A DNA stretch of 64,000 bases from Gautieria morchelliformis (GCA_015179125.1 WHVA01000400.1:1-64000); one strand, 5' to 3'. Positions 1 through 11,148 are shown, counted from the first letter of the stretch. The notes: generated from the letters alone by a model not told the origin. A program made the numbers and translations.

Positions 1-10
1 TGATCCGTCA

Positions 11-2451
11 ATGTCCTTGACACACACAACGGCCCCAAGCCAAGGGGCCGCAGACATCCTACGAGCCCCAGTTGACCAGGAAAACTGGATGATCGTAGGA
101 TGGGAAGACACTTTGGCAATCGTCCACCCAGACAATTGCGACACCTGCACAGCTTACGCCGTGCACTTATGGGCCACGACAGGCACCCGCAAGGTGAAAC
201 TGTGGGATGAGGACATCGGCGACACCGTCGACGCTGCCTGGGGATGGCTCCCGAGGGGCACCGCACGTGATGCGCGGGTGGAGCCCCTGCGGGACGTCCA
301 TGACCTCAAAAAGGAGGTCAAGGATTTGGAGCACGCGGTTGAAGACCATGACGATGCGCTCGAAGTCGAGCGCACTGAAGTAAAAGAGCTCGAGGAGCAG
401 CTGACTGTGCTCCAGCTCCAGCTCAAGCTTGCACACGCAGCCTCAAAAAGGCCATGCCATGACCCGGCCACAGACCCAGTGGCTGGGCCCTCATCACCTC
501 GTGCGATGGCACCCTTGCCAGCGCGTGCAACACCGGGGCTAGCATCCTGATTATTGGCTCCCACCCTGACATTGACAGAGGGGCGGAGTGTCCCATCCGA
601 CGCAGCGTACAGCATCCCAGAAGGATGGGAGTCCGACTCCTCCGTCTGGAAGACATACGAGCTGGACAGAGCTCAGTGTATGGCTGAGCAGCCAAAAAAG
701 AAGCGCAAGAAATTGCGCAGCACCCCCAACACTGTCAATGGTCTAGCTATTGCGAGGGAAAGTGCAATCAGCGCATACCTGGCAGCGTCACCATCGCACA
801 CAATCAATGACCCTGCCCTACAACGGCAGGTAGCATTGATCAAGGCTCAGTACATTGGGCCTCACGTGGACCTGCCGCCACCGGCGGGACAGTTTACCCT
901 CCCTACCCGGGGGAGGGAGTGATCATTCCACTCGGAGACCCGCCGATCTCCGAGACGGGCCTCCTACCACGACCGGTAGGAAAGGCACAACAGCGTCGTA
1001 CGCAATGGTACGACGTCTGCCCGCTTAATGACGCATGATTCGTTGAGCTCCTAGCGCATGCAAAATACACGCTGCAATTCTTGCGCACACATGAGATGAT
1101 CGGTGTGTTCAAGCACATCGAGTGCAAGCAACGCGCTCGCAATCCCAAATGGGATTGTCTCGTAATAGCGAGCGGTACCCGCATGACATCGCTGCTATCC
1201 TAAGGGGTTGGATGTAGAGGACAGGAATTATAGGCAGTAGGTATGGACTTGTTGCTCAAAAGAATAGACTAGAAATTAATTCACTCTCTCAGTGAATTTA
1301 GTTGTCACTATAAATATATTATACACTACCTAGAAATTAATTCACTACAGAGAATTTCTAGGTCAATAAATCGAAAGAACACTAGACTAATCTACTTGCC
1401 TCTCTCAGTGAATTTAGTTGTCACTGAGAGAGGGGGAAATCTGTCTCACTGTGCATGTACTACTACCCGGCCCTTTAGCGCCCAAGAGCTCGCGCGTCGA
1501 AGTCATTTCAGACTCCGCTGGGTGCAGCCGCTTGTGAAAATAGAAATAACAAGATGAAATGGAGAGGTAGGGAGTGACAGGAAAATTTCGAAAATAATCA
1601 GAGAAATGGGTGCATGGTACAAGAACAATGTGAGAGGAGATTGAAACACCATACAGCAAATCGAATATATTATGCTTGATTTTGGTGCAGGAGCATAAAT
1701 GCACCCAACATTGGATACATAACCCCGAAGGAATCCCCACCGCCATCTGCGACAACGCGGATGGAACCCTCAACCTAGACGACATGGACGTCTGGATGTG
1801 GTTGAAGGCACTCACGCCCCGAGTTAAAGGGGTTGCGTCACCTCTCAAGTTGAGACTCCTTGACTTGTTCGGCTCGACCGACCAATGGTTGAGCTTCATT
1901 GATGCCAGGGAATGCCTGACACCGCAGAGCACCAGCCTGGGGCTATCCATCATGGGTCCATATCCTGTGGGAGGCTGAGCGGGCCCTGACATCCCGCTCG
2001 CCGAGATCGCACGATGGCTGGCCCGCTACGCCGGCGTCACTCGCGGACGAGTGGTGCACATTGAACATTATGTTCAACGCAGCCTCACCGGCGTGGCATT
2101 CAGTGCTGCCGCATGGGAGGGCCAACAAAGGTCCTCGAGACCAGCCACATGAGGGCCGCGGTGCCACAACCGCTCACCCATGCTCAGCTTGATCAAGAGC
2201 TGGCGCGCTTCTGGCCTCCTCCCCAGGCCAAGGACCCGGCCGTCGAGGCCATGCTCCATGAGGACACCGGCCTCATCAACCAAGCACAAACCCCTGCCAG
2301 TGGTGAGGTAGAGCCGCCTCACCCAACCACCCCTGCGGATGCGGAGGTGCCTCCGGAGGAGTTGCATGCTCCACCGGCCCCATACGATGATGATGTCATC
2401 GTATTGGAATCACTAGAGGATGCCATCATGGATGACCTCTATGAGTCCTAA
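11..2451 (+). pseudogene. Decayed unrecognised ORF, retroelement-associated
   Basis: A long coding-like stretch is readable in pieces: 11-550 and 554-922 in one frame separated by a single TGA (548-550), then about 923-1207, 1711-1978 and 2113-2451 in shifted frames. The first piece has a charged heptad-like segment (about residues 95-145 of the 179-residue piece) that should form a coiled coil; the last piece ends in an acidic tail (motif DDDVIVLESLEDA). I do not recognise the family. A purine tract and an LTR-like sequence follow directly (2474 on), so I infer that this is the 3' coding part of an LTR element rather than a cellular gene. It carries several in-frame stops, frame shifts and a solo Copia LTR inserted at 1213, so it is not functional. 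The start lies at or before the window edge. Confidence 0.5.
1213..1710 (-). mobile_element. Solo Copia LTR, 498 bp, with TSD
   Basis: Reverse-complement match to the LTRs of the Copia element at 50347-55603, of identical length (498 bp), with TGT...ACA ends. It is flanked by a perfect 5-bp target duplication TTGGA (1208-1212 and 1711-1715). It has the same internal 61-bp duplication as the full element, so it belongs to the same young subfamily. LTR-LTR recombination removing the internal region is the usual origin of such solo LTRs. It splits the decayed ORF at 11-2451. Confidence 0.95.
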
Positions 2452-2473
2452 GCGGTACCCTATAGTTGTCTAT

Positions 2474-2566
2474 AGAGGGGGAGGGTCTAAATAACCTATG
2501 TATCCATATGTACACTAGTTATTACCTAATCCCAGTAGGCCCCTTAGGGACCCACTGTATAGTTTA
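2474..2566 (+). repeat. Purine tract plus LTR-like fragment (family L5)
   Basis: A purine run (2474-2485) immediately precedes a sequence beginning TCTAAATAACC that matches 14384-14470, where it begins TGTAAATAACC. The arrangement polypurine tract then LTR start is what is expected at the 3' end of an LTR retroelement. The match is lost after about 2566, so only the first ~80 bp of the LTR is present. The rest of 2567-2671 shows nothing I can support. Confidence 0.5.
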
Positions 2567-2671
2567 TGCGTGGGAACCGGTCAGCGGCTCCCATCGCATC
2601 TTACCCTTACACTGTCACTACGTAGCATCAGAATACCACACATTGGTCAAGATCTGCCGTGCTCTTGTGAC

Positions 2672-3265
2672 TCAAGGCTTAAGATAGACATCTTTACAGT
2701 CCTGAAAGTATGGAAAGAGCTTTGGGTTGCTCTCAATCTCTTCAGCAAGTGGTGTGTTCTCATCAGGGAGTTGGACATAGGTATTATAGAATGGGGTTGT
2801 GGTGAGAGCTTCGAGTACTCTGTGAAAGCATCTAGGGACATGATCAAAACAGGTAATCACATAAAAATAGTAAACTCAATAACTTTGATATGGTGTCTCC
2901 ACTTCACTGAAAGCGTTCGGCAAGTCTCCTATTAGACAGGTTGGTTACGGCTGTGTACAAGAAAATAGCAACTTGTTCCTCCAAGCAAATGTGGCGGGTA
3001 TGGCTCAGTAGACTTTTGCTTGCAAGCTACAAGCACAACGCTTGAAATACATGTTTATGCATGCCAAGTTGGTCCTTCATGCGTTGGGATTGCCATCCAG
3101 AAGTTCCTTCACCCAGCCCCATCCTGACAGTACTGAATTATGGAGCGGTTTTTTATCTAAGTACCTTTTTTGATAGAATGTTGCAGTATTGGCAAGGGCA
3201 CCGGTAAGCACCAACAAAGCAGCCTTTCGGTGTTTCTGGAGCCTCTCTGACGTGCCCCGTCTCAA
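2672..3265 (-). pseudogene. PIF/Harbinger-type transposase, N-terminal remnant
   Basis: Read on the minus strand from 3265, the pieces line up with the N-terminal half of fungal Harbinger nucleases: a segment with SVLSGWGWVKELLDGNP, then QLGMHKHVF, then LEEQVAIFLYTAVTNLSNRR and AERFQ, then CFHRVLEALTTTPFYNTYVQ and NPKLFPYFQDC. An intron of 52 nt (2832-2883, GT...CCCTAG) joins the last two pieces in frame, as expected from the family. At least one frameshift (near 3075) and two stops break the frame, and the homology ends just where the conserved DGTH block with the first catalytic Asp should begin. The DDE catalytic domain is therefore absent. Confidence 0.75.
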
Positions 3266-3524
3266 TCAGGAATGTACTGGCCCCATTGCTTTCTTTGAAG
3301 TGGTGCGGTGGCAGCGGTGCAGAGGAAAAATTCTGTGTCACGTGACAGAATTTCAGTTTGGAGTGTTCGGCTGCCTTCGGTGAAATTGAGCAAAATCACG
3401 CATTTTGAGTGTCACGTTTGGTGGGCTGAAACTGAGCAAACGAGATCACAATACCGCACCACCCGAATTGACATTGCGTTTTCTAATTGCGAATTACAAT
3501 TCCGCCGCCGAACGAGCTCTTACT

Positions 3525-4747
3525 AGCCATTCTGGGCATTCTTGTGGCCTGATTTGGAGGCTCGAGTCAATTCCCTCGTTGTCTGTCAATTTACCTAAAG
3601 ATATGAGCTACTTCGACAGATATACCATCCTTTCAACTTCGGGGCAGTATGTATTGTCGGCTGTTGCTTAGTTCTGCTACTCCACTCAGCCTTAGAGGTA
3701 GTGCTTGCAGCATAGCCCATGGGAATAGGCCTCTCCCCAAGAGACCACTGCTTGAAAATGAAAATAAATGTAACTTTATGGGGAACCAATGGGGAACCAG
3801 CAGGGAAGTATGGACCACTCTGAATCCCCACTCCGCATGGCACGGTTTTCACCAAGCCATCACAAATGACAAGACCACCTTACAGTAAGATGGGTGCACT
3901 GACATCATTGTACCATGAGACAATGTGTGGGCTGCAACACATCGTGACTAGATGTGAAGAATGGCCTCACCAGTGACATATGCACTGGCTTCTATGGATT
4001 GTATGGTCACCTGCAGAGTGGATAGCCGACACCACCTAGGGCATCTACCAGTATAGAGCAGGGCAAGGTGTTGAGCCTGAGACCAGGCCCTTGGTATGAG
4101 GCATGTGGTATGTGTACATGCCATGCTAGTGTTGGGTGCATCTATGCTCTTGCACCAAAATCAAGCCAAATAAATTCCACCATTCATATTTCTTTCAATT
4201 TTGACCTGAAACCATGCTGGCATTCATTCTATGATTTTTAAAAATTTTCTTTGATTTTTTGAGGCTGCATTACTACTTCTTTTCATGTTCTGTCCAACCG
4301 ACCCTTTGTGGGTGGTTGTAGACAAGTTTCCTTTTTGAGCTGCAGCGATTCATTGATGCGTTACATTCCACGGGCGCTAAAGGGCCAGGCAGTAGTATAT
4401 GCACAGTGAGACACATTTCCGACCTCTCTCAGTGACAACCAAATTCACCGAGAGAGGCAAGTAAATCAGTCTCATTTTCCTTTGATTTGTTGACCCAGAA
4501 ATCTTGTAGTGAATTGATTTCTAGTCTATTCTTTTGAGCACCAAGTCCAGTCCTACTGCCTATAATTCCTGTCCTCTACAGCTAGCACTATGATGACCAC
4601 CATACGCACAATCCAAAATGCCCACCAGTGCACACTCGCTGAATGACACACATGCACACAGGCAAGCGACTAGGGTGGATCGAGACGGACCTGAGCGTGA
4701 GGGGGACGTACTTTATCTCTCCGGGATATGTGATCAGGCTTGAACCC
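3525..4747 (+). repeat. Noncoding repeat R1, copy 1 (occupied)
   Basis: Direct match over its whole length to 36214-36993, apart from the solo LTR at 4130-4580 and small indels. It continues after the palindromic element at 11149-11245. No coding sequence was recognised. Differences from the second copy are mainly CG to TG or CA changes. In the second copy the sequence runs into a Gypsy reverse transcriptase at 37076, so R1 may be the leader or LTR region of that element; this is inference. The stretch 3266-3524 shows nothing I can support. Confidence 0.8.
4130..4580 (+). mobile_element. Solo Copia LTR, 451 bp, with TSD
   Basis: Starts TGTTGGGTGC and ends CCTCTACA like the 498-bp Copia LTRs, and carries the same stem CTCTCTCAGTGA...CACCGAGAGAG. 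It lacks the 61-bp internal duplication and so represents an older subfamily. A perfect 5-bp duplication GCTAG flanks it (4125-4129, 4581-4585). The paralogous sequence near 36805-36815 is uninterrupted, confirming the insertion limits. Confidence 0.93.
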
Positions 4748-5739
4748 CAGTGAGAATCGACCCGGGTCTGAGCGGTTCAGGTCGGTGAGAACCACGGACC
4801 CGGTCTGATCATGCTGGATCCAAGTTTTGCAACCACTGTCATCTGTTCACATATGTTCAGGCAGGATGAATAGAATTTTTTATATATGATGCTATCAGTT
4901 CAGAGAGGGAGACAACATATGTTTGCAGAAAATCAGTTCACATTGGTTGCAAAATTATTTACAAATATGGCATTACAGCTGGGGACTGATCCCAGCAGAC
5001 CCCCTGGTCCCAACTGATCACCTCAGGTTCCTCACCCTCAACCGATCTACCAGGGGCACTGGTCTGAACTGATCCCACCCGAACCACCACTCCCAGTACA
5101 CAAAGAAAGATAGTATGCTGGAAAATGCTAGCCAGGGAGAGGAAGAGGGACTCATGTGGGGGATGGAGATGGACAAGGTGGTGTCGTCAGTAAGCCGACA
5201 GGTGAGGATGTGTGAGTGTACCAGTCATAGGGGGCGGTGCAGTGTTGGGCAAGGGTGAGGGCGAGTGCAAGGAGTCCTCTTCGGGGTCCAGCAGGTTCAG
5301 TGAGTAGTGTGAAGACAGTGCTTGAGGTTGATGGGGATAGACCTCCTATAAAATGTTCCAGTCTGATTAAATGTGGATTCAGTGCGGTGAGCTCAAAGTT
5401 GACATTGCCCGGAGATCTGCTCACAAGCATACTGTATAGAGTGAGGATAACCCAAACTTGGTGTAAGATAGTTGGGTCTTGGCTGCATCATAGCATGAGT
5501 TGGGTTAATGACTTTTCCTTGATGAGGAGCGGTACTGTAAAAAGAAATTTGTTGCATTGTCTCGAAAGCTAAGCCCACAAATGGAAAAAAAAAAAGTATT
5601 GGGCAAGGCAAAGTCATGACCCACAGAAAATTGTTTTGACACCAGTGTCAAGCTTTTGTGAGTAAAATTGATAGAACAAAGAGCATTTTAGTTTGAAGTC
5701 AATTCACAGAGGATTAAGGCATCCGGATGGCCAGGGAAG

Positions 5740-6928
5740 TCACAAACACTGGTGAGTTTTCATACTTCACCTTCGTTACCTTAGTCTTCGAATTATTATC
5801 TGCGCTGTCGGCGAAGGCTCTGAAGGAGCACCTTCACCAGTGAAAGGATTGTTGCTGCTGAACAACCTTTCCATGACACCTTGCACGTTACATCATCAAG
5901 TGTCACGGGCTACTTCGCTACGACTGTAGATAGGGGGAGCTCCGTTCGGGCAGCCCTCTTACCTTTTGAACATTTATTGGTTCACCCTATTCGCCAAACG
6001 GCATATTCCTTCACACAGGCTATTTAGGCATTTGCTGTGTTCACTAATACATGATATTAACGCCTAAAAACCAATCTTGACACCACCTATAACAATCCAG
6101 GAATAGCAGTAAAAATGGATGAAGTGCTCCTGCTGAAAATGGAAATAACGGAGGGGCGGAATGTGTTGCGGAAATATCGGAGGGGCGGAAAGGTGTGGCG
6201 GAACTGAGGGTCAGAAGTCGGAAATGAACGGTCGTAACCATGTTACATTGTGAAGTGCCATGGGCTATTGCGCTACGACTGTAGATAGGGCGAGCTCCTC
6301 TTATCTTGTGAACATTTATTGGTGGGCTCAAGACGATGGTCACAGTGAGGTCAAGTTTTGCACAAGCTAGATGTATGATAATTGAACTGGGGAATATACA
6401 TGCAAATGGAAACTACTTATATCAAATGCTCGTATGATATCAGCGAATAGGGAAGAGGCCTTCTTGAGTCAGGGTTGGATAGGGGTGTGCAGTCATGATA
6501 CAAATAGATGAAACACATATACAATAGAATGGAAAAGGAGTGTGAACATGAAACGACAGGGAGGAAAGAGGATGTAGGTACCTATGTATGAAAACACACC
6601 TTGAGACCTGCATACATGTTACCCTGCACGGGCTCTTCGTCTGCTGGGTTGATCCCACAGGACCTATGGGTAGGACGCCCTGCGAATGCATTCCGGCCAT
6701 AGGAACACCCAAAGGGGGTTGAGTCAAGAAGATGATGGGGCCAGTGATGAACCATCAAGCGGGGTAAAGGATGTTGATTGTGTTTGATGGCATGCCTGCT
6801 GGTGAATGATGCGAGTAGCGAATAACCGTTTGGCGAATTTGGTGAACAGTGAACAGAGCGAACATAGAAGTGGGGTGACAAAAGGGAGAATGGAGTTATT
6901 GGACACAAGAAATAAATGAGTCATGACA
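5740..6928 (-). mobile_element. Rearranged L3-type LTR in left arm
   Basis: The right end (6320-6928) is the 5' part of an L3 LTR in minus orientation, beginning TGTCATGACTC at 6928. The left end (5740-6081) is the 3' part of the same LTR type but in plus orientation, ending CTTGACA. A piece of left-arm sequence (6082-6165) beside it is also flipped relative to the rest of the arm. The target duplication reads GATGG at 6929 and, inverted with one change, CCACC at 6082. This fits one inversion with a breakpoint inside the LTR. Confidence 0.65.
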
Positions 6929-7118
6929 GATGGCTTTAATGACAGGAATGTGACATTTCAGATCAGACTCGCACTGTTCTCTCTGAACTTGAATATAATA
7001 TTGGGATCTGTCTCCAATGTTGACCATGTTTTGTCCCAGCTGAGAGGAACCTCTGCAGAAATAGTCTTCAAGTGACTCCGATTCAGAAAGAGCAATAGCT
7101 AGCCCATGATTCGGTATG

Positions 7119-7512
7119 TTTTTATTTTATTTAATTTAATTTAATTTAATTTTATATCCAATTTATTGTCTTTTGCGGCATGGCCCTATGTAAGACATTT
7201 CATACAAAGCGCTGGTCAACACATGTTTATTCTACCTCTCCTTTCCTTCTCAATCACTGCTTGTGCTCCATGGGTGTGTCCCTGCCTGTGTGGGTGGGGT
7301 TATTGTATGACTTGCACTAGCTTCCCTGTTCTACCCCCTCTTTGTGATCATCCCCTCATGGTAGATATAAATCCCTGTATGTCTTCTTGAACCACCCCGT
7401 TTCATGTATGTACTTGAACAGTGGAGTCATTGCTTTCGGCCTTGTTAGAAGTGTCCTCACCGACCTTGCTCCTCTGCACAGCTCTCTCTCCAGGTCCTCT
7501 CTCTGCCTGCAG
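7119..7512 (-). mobile_element. 5'-truncated retrocopy with 11-bp TSD
   Basis: A 394-bp insertion relative to the opposite palindrome arm, bounded by an 11-bp direct repeat GATTCGGTATG (7108-7118, 7513-7523). On the minus strand it begins inside an open frame with charged residues (EDLERELCRGAR, then MTPLFKYIHETGWFKK), stops, continues as an apparent 3' UTR with AATAAA, and ends in an A/T-rich tail of TTTAA-type repeats. Variable-length duplication, 5' truncation and a 3' tail are hallmarks of target-primed reverse transcription. It may be the 3' end of a LINE or a copied cellular mRNA; I cannot tell which. Confidence 0.7.
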
Positions 7513-8388
7513 GATTCGGTATGTGCATATGGAAAATGTAACTCAGCGTTGATGTCATGGGCCACATCAAGGGATGCTGCAAGCATAAAGGTGAGAGTGA
7601 TGTGGGCGGTTGAGTTAGGACTCCTGGGGACCATGCTATGCCCCCCAGAAGTCACTGCTCATTGTGGTGGAGAGCAAGATGCAAATATGCGTAGTATATT
7701 TGCATGTATATGCCTAAGAGTCTAATTTAAATTTGGCTGCAAAGGACAGCAATCACCAGGTGAGAGGAGAATGGTGCCAATCTTTTTGGACTTGAAGAAA
7801 TTGAAAGCTTTTGAGTTTGTAAAAAGCATATTGTCTAAAGTAAAATTTTGCATGCATGTGCATGTTTCAAAAAAAAAATGGCAAGTTTTGAAATGAATTT
7901 GAGAAGCCCAAAGTATGCTGATTTCACTGTTCAAAGGTTGACAATGTTCTCAGAATTTATATTTGTATTTTTTCACTTCTGGAAATGCTATGGTCAGATT
8001 TAGTAGTGTGGATTACATCAGATTTCTAAAGCAAACTAATGACTGTATCGGATAAAAACAGATCTTTTAATTTCTTTAGTCTTGTGTCTGGTACTCAACC
8101 GAATTGTCAACAGAAGCTCAAGATTTTACAGCTCCCACCCAGGTCCAGCACTCACTGAAGCAGCTTCCATGTGTTGCTACCATTCAGTCGATGCGCACAT
8201 CAATGTGGCTCCATAGTTGGCCAAATTCCTTTAGGCACCTCTGTGAATGATAAAACAACGCACAATTTCTTCAAGTCCAAAAAAATTGGCACTATTCTCC
8301 TCTCACCTGGTGATTGCTGTCCTTTGCAGTCAAATTTAAATTAGACTCTTAGGCAAATACATGCAAACATACTACACATCTTTGCATC

Positions 8389-8793
8389 TTGCTCTCCACC
8401 ATGATAAGCAATGACTTCTGCGGGCATAGCATGGTCCCTAGGAATCCTAACTCAACTGCCTGCATCACTCTCACCTTTATGCTTGCAGCATCCCCTGACG
8501 TCGTCGCTTACGACATCAACTCTGAGTTACATTTTCCATATGCACATATTGAATCATGGCTAGCTATTGCTCTTTCTGAATTGGAGTCACTTAAGACAAT
8601 TTCTGGAGACCTTCCTCTCAGATGGGATGAAACATGGTCAACAATGGTGACAGATCCCAATATTATATTCAAGTTCAGAGAGAAACAGCGTGAGTCTGAT
8701 CTGAAACATCACATTCCTGTCATTAAAGCCATCTATAACAATCCAGGAATAGCAGTAAAAATGGATGAAGCACTCCTGCTGAAAATTCTGTGA
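8389..8793 (+). CDS. Unrecognised ORF in right palindrome arm
   Basis: A 134-codon open frame with no recognised domain. The same protein sequence is readable on the minus strand of the left arm (7513-7690 and 6929-7107), where it is split by the 394-bp retrocopy and by the rearranged LTR. Shared segments include PNSTACITLTFMLAAS and INSELHFPYAH. The two arms differ at few residues, but because they may be homogenised this is not strong evidence of selection. If the palindromic element codes for anything, this is the only candidate seen. The start is uncertain. Confidence 0.3.
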   Translation: MLSTMISNDFCGHSMVPRNPNSTACITLTFMLAASPDVVAYDINSELHFPYAHIESWLAIALSELESLKTISGDLPLRWDETWSTMVTDPNIIFKFREKQRESDLKHHIPVIKAIYNNPGIAVKMDEALLLKIL

Positions 8794-9215
8794 GAGTCTA
8801 TATATGCACTGCATTCTTCCTTGCTCATGGTGTCACAACTGTAGAATTGCTTTGGACAATGATCATCACATTTGCGACTTCTCCTGGCCATCCAGATGCC
8901 TTAATCCTCTGTGAATTAACTTCAAACTGAAATGCTCTTTGTTCTATCAATTTTACTCACAAAAGCTTGAAGCTGGCATCGAAATAATTATCTGTGTGTC
9001 GTGACTTTGCCCTGCCCAATACTTTCTTTTTCCTGTTTGTGGGCTTAGCTTTCGAAACAGTGCAACAAATTTCTTTTTACAGTACCGCTCCTCATCAAGG
9101 AAAAGTCATTAACCCAGCTTGTGTTATGATGCAGCCAAGGCCCAACTATCTTACACCAAGTTTGGGTTATCCTCACTCTATACAGTATGCTTGTGAGCAG
9201 ATCTCCAGGCAATGT

Positions 9216-10490
9216 TGTCAAGATTGGTTTTCAGGCATTAATATCATGTATTAGTGAACACAGCGAATGCCCGAATGACTTGTGCGAATAGGTATGCCAT
9301 TCGGCGAATAGATGAACCAATGAATGTTCACAAGGTAAGAGGGTTTGCCTAAACGGGGCTCACCCTATCTACAGTCGTAGTGAAATGGCCCGTGACTCTT
9401 GATGATGTAACGTGCAAGGTCTCACGGAAGGGCTGTCTAAGTCTCGACAATCCCTTCGCTGGCGAAGGTGCTCCTTCGGAGCCCTTCGCCAACAGCACAG
9501 AAAATGGTTCGAAGGCTAAGGTAACGAAGATGAAGTATGAGAACTCACCAGTGATGCCTAAGTCCTCTGCTAGTCGAAGATGGAAATCTCCAAGAGAAGG
9601 CTTAAGACGATGACCACGGCAAGGTCAAGGCTGCACAAGGTGAACGACGTATGATAATTGAACTGGGGAATATACATGCGAATGTAAACTACTTATACCG
9701 AATGCTCGTAAGGTATCAGCGAATAGGAAAGAGGCCATCACAAGTCAGGGTTGGATAGGGGTGCGCAGCCATGATACAACATAGATGAAATAAACATACA
9801 ATAGAATGTGAGAAGAGGGAGAACATGAAACGACGGAGAGTAAAGGTGGCGAAGGCACTTATGGACAAAACCATGTCTTGGGACCCGCATACATGCTACC
9901 CTGCACGGACTCTTGGTCTACTGGGTTGATTCTGCACGACCTATGGAGGGGATGTCCTGCGAACATACTTTGACCATACAAACGCCCAATGGGGTTGGAT
10001 TTAAGAAGACAATGGGGTTAATGATGAACCATCATGCCGGGTGAATGGTATCGATCGTTTTTGATGGTGTGCCTGCTGGCGAATGATGCGAGTGGCGAAT
10101 AGCCGTTCGGCGAAATGCAAGGAAGGGCGAACAGAAGTGACATAGGGGAGGAGAGGTCGAGGTGGAGGGTGAAGCTGAGCGAACACTGAGGAGGAGTAGT
10201 GAAAGGGAAAATGGGGATACCAAGGTGCAGGAAATGCACAGGTCATGACAACCCAACTATTAGAACACCATCGGAAGAGGGTCGAGCAGAGGAGGTGGTA
10301 GGCCCAGTGATGACTGCCGAGTCAGTCCCAAGACATCGATCGTGTGTTTGATGGCGCGGCTATGGTAGTTGGTGCAAACAGCGAGAGTTGGTTGCCGAAC
10401 ATGACAATGGTGATCGGAACGAACACGAAGGTGGGGTGAGAAAATAGGAAAACTGAGCTTCTGAGTATGGGAGATAAACGCGTCATGACA
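9216..10490 (-). mobile_element. Solo LTR of family L3, 1275 bp, with TSD
   Basis: On the minus strand it begins TGTCATGACG (at 10490) and ends CAATCTTGACA (at 9216). A perfect 5-bp duplication AATGT flanks it (9211-9215, 10491-10495), and the opposite arm of the palindrome (about 5395-5405) gives the uninterrupted target. It is longer than the 884-bp copy at 41517-42400; a second TCATGACA occurs at 10243-10250, so part of the 5' region appears duplicated inside the LTR. The LTR is rich in TTCGC/GCGAA motifs. Confidence 0.88.
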
Positions 10491-11148
10491 AATGTCAACT
10501 TTGAGCTCACCGCACTGAATCCACATTTAATCAGACTGGAACATTTTATAGGAGGTCTATCCCCGTCAACCTCAAGCACTGTCTTCACACTACTCACTGA
10601 ACCTGCTGGACCCTGATGAGGACTCCTTGCATTCGCCCTCACCCTTTCCCGACACCGCACCGCCCCCCTATGACTGGCACACTCACGCATCCTCACCTGT
10701 CCGCTTACCGACACCGCTGCCTTGTCCATCTCCATCCCCCACATGAGTCCCTCTTCCCTCTCCCTGGCTAGCATTTTCCAGCATACTATCTTTCTTCATG
10801 TACTGGGAGTGGTGTTTCAGGTGGGATCGGTTGAGAATGGTGTGCCTGGTGGATCGGTTAAGGGCAAGGAATCTGAGGTGATCAGTTGGGGCCAGGGGAT
10901 CTGCTGATATCGGTCCCCAGCTGTAATGCCATATTTGTAAATAATTTTGCAACCAATGTGAACTGATTTTCTGCAAACATATGTTGTCATCCTCTCTGAA
11001 CTGATAGCATCATATATAAAAAATTCTATTCATCTGGCCTGAACATATGGGAACAGAGAAAGTGGTTGCAAAACTTGGATCCAGTATGATCAGACCAGGT
11101 CCATGGTTCTCACCAACCCCGCTTGGAGCCGGGTTGATTTTCACTGGG

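Larger units (their letters stand above)
4746..11148. mobile_element. 6.4-kb palindromic element with ~3-kb inverted arms
   Basis: The left arm (4746-7799) and right arm (8262-11148) are reverse complements over several blocks: 4746-5402 with 10491-11148, 5403-5735 with 8870-9215, 6929-7107 with 8540-8735, and 7513-7799 with 8262-8560. A unique centre of about 460 bp separates them. The tips read CCCAGTGA[G/A]AATC and its complement. The uninterrupted paralog near 36990 places the junctions to within one or two bases; no target duplication is evident. Each arm has been hit separately by an L3-type LTR, and the left arm also by a truncated retrocopy. No transposase was recognised, so this could be a fold-back type element or a duplicated non-autonomous transposon. 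Confidence 0.7.

Noticed and set aside
154..695. Minus-strand Ser-rich frames of 153 and 90 codons
   Set aside because: Shadows of the plus-strand charged coiled-coil ORF; low complexity and no motifs.
4746..11148. Considered calling the palindrome a hAT element because its tips contain CAGTG
   Set aside because: No 8-bp duplication was found at the junctions given by the empty site and no hAT transposase was seen, so it is left unclassified.
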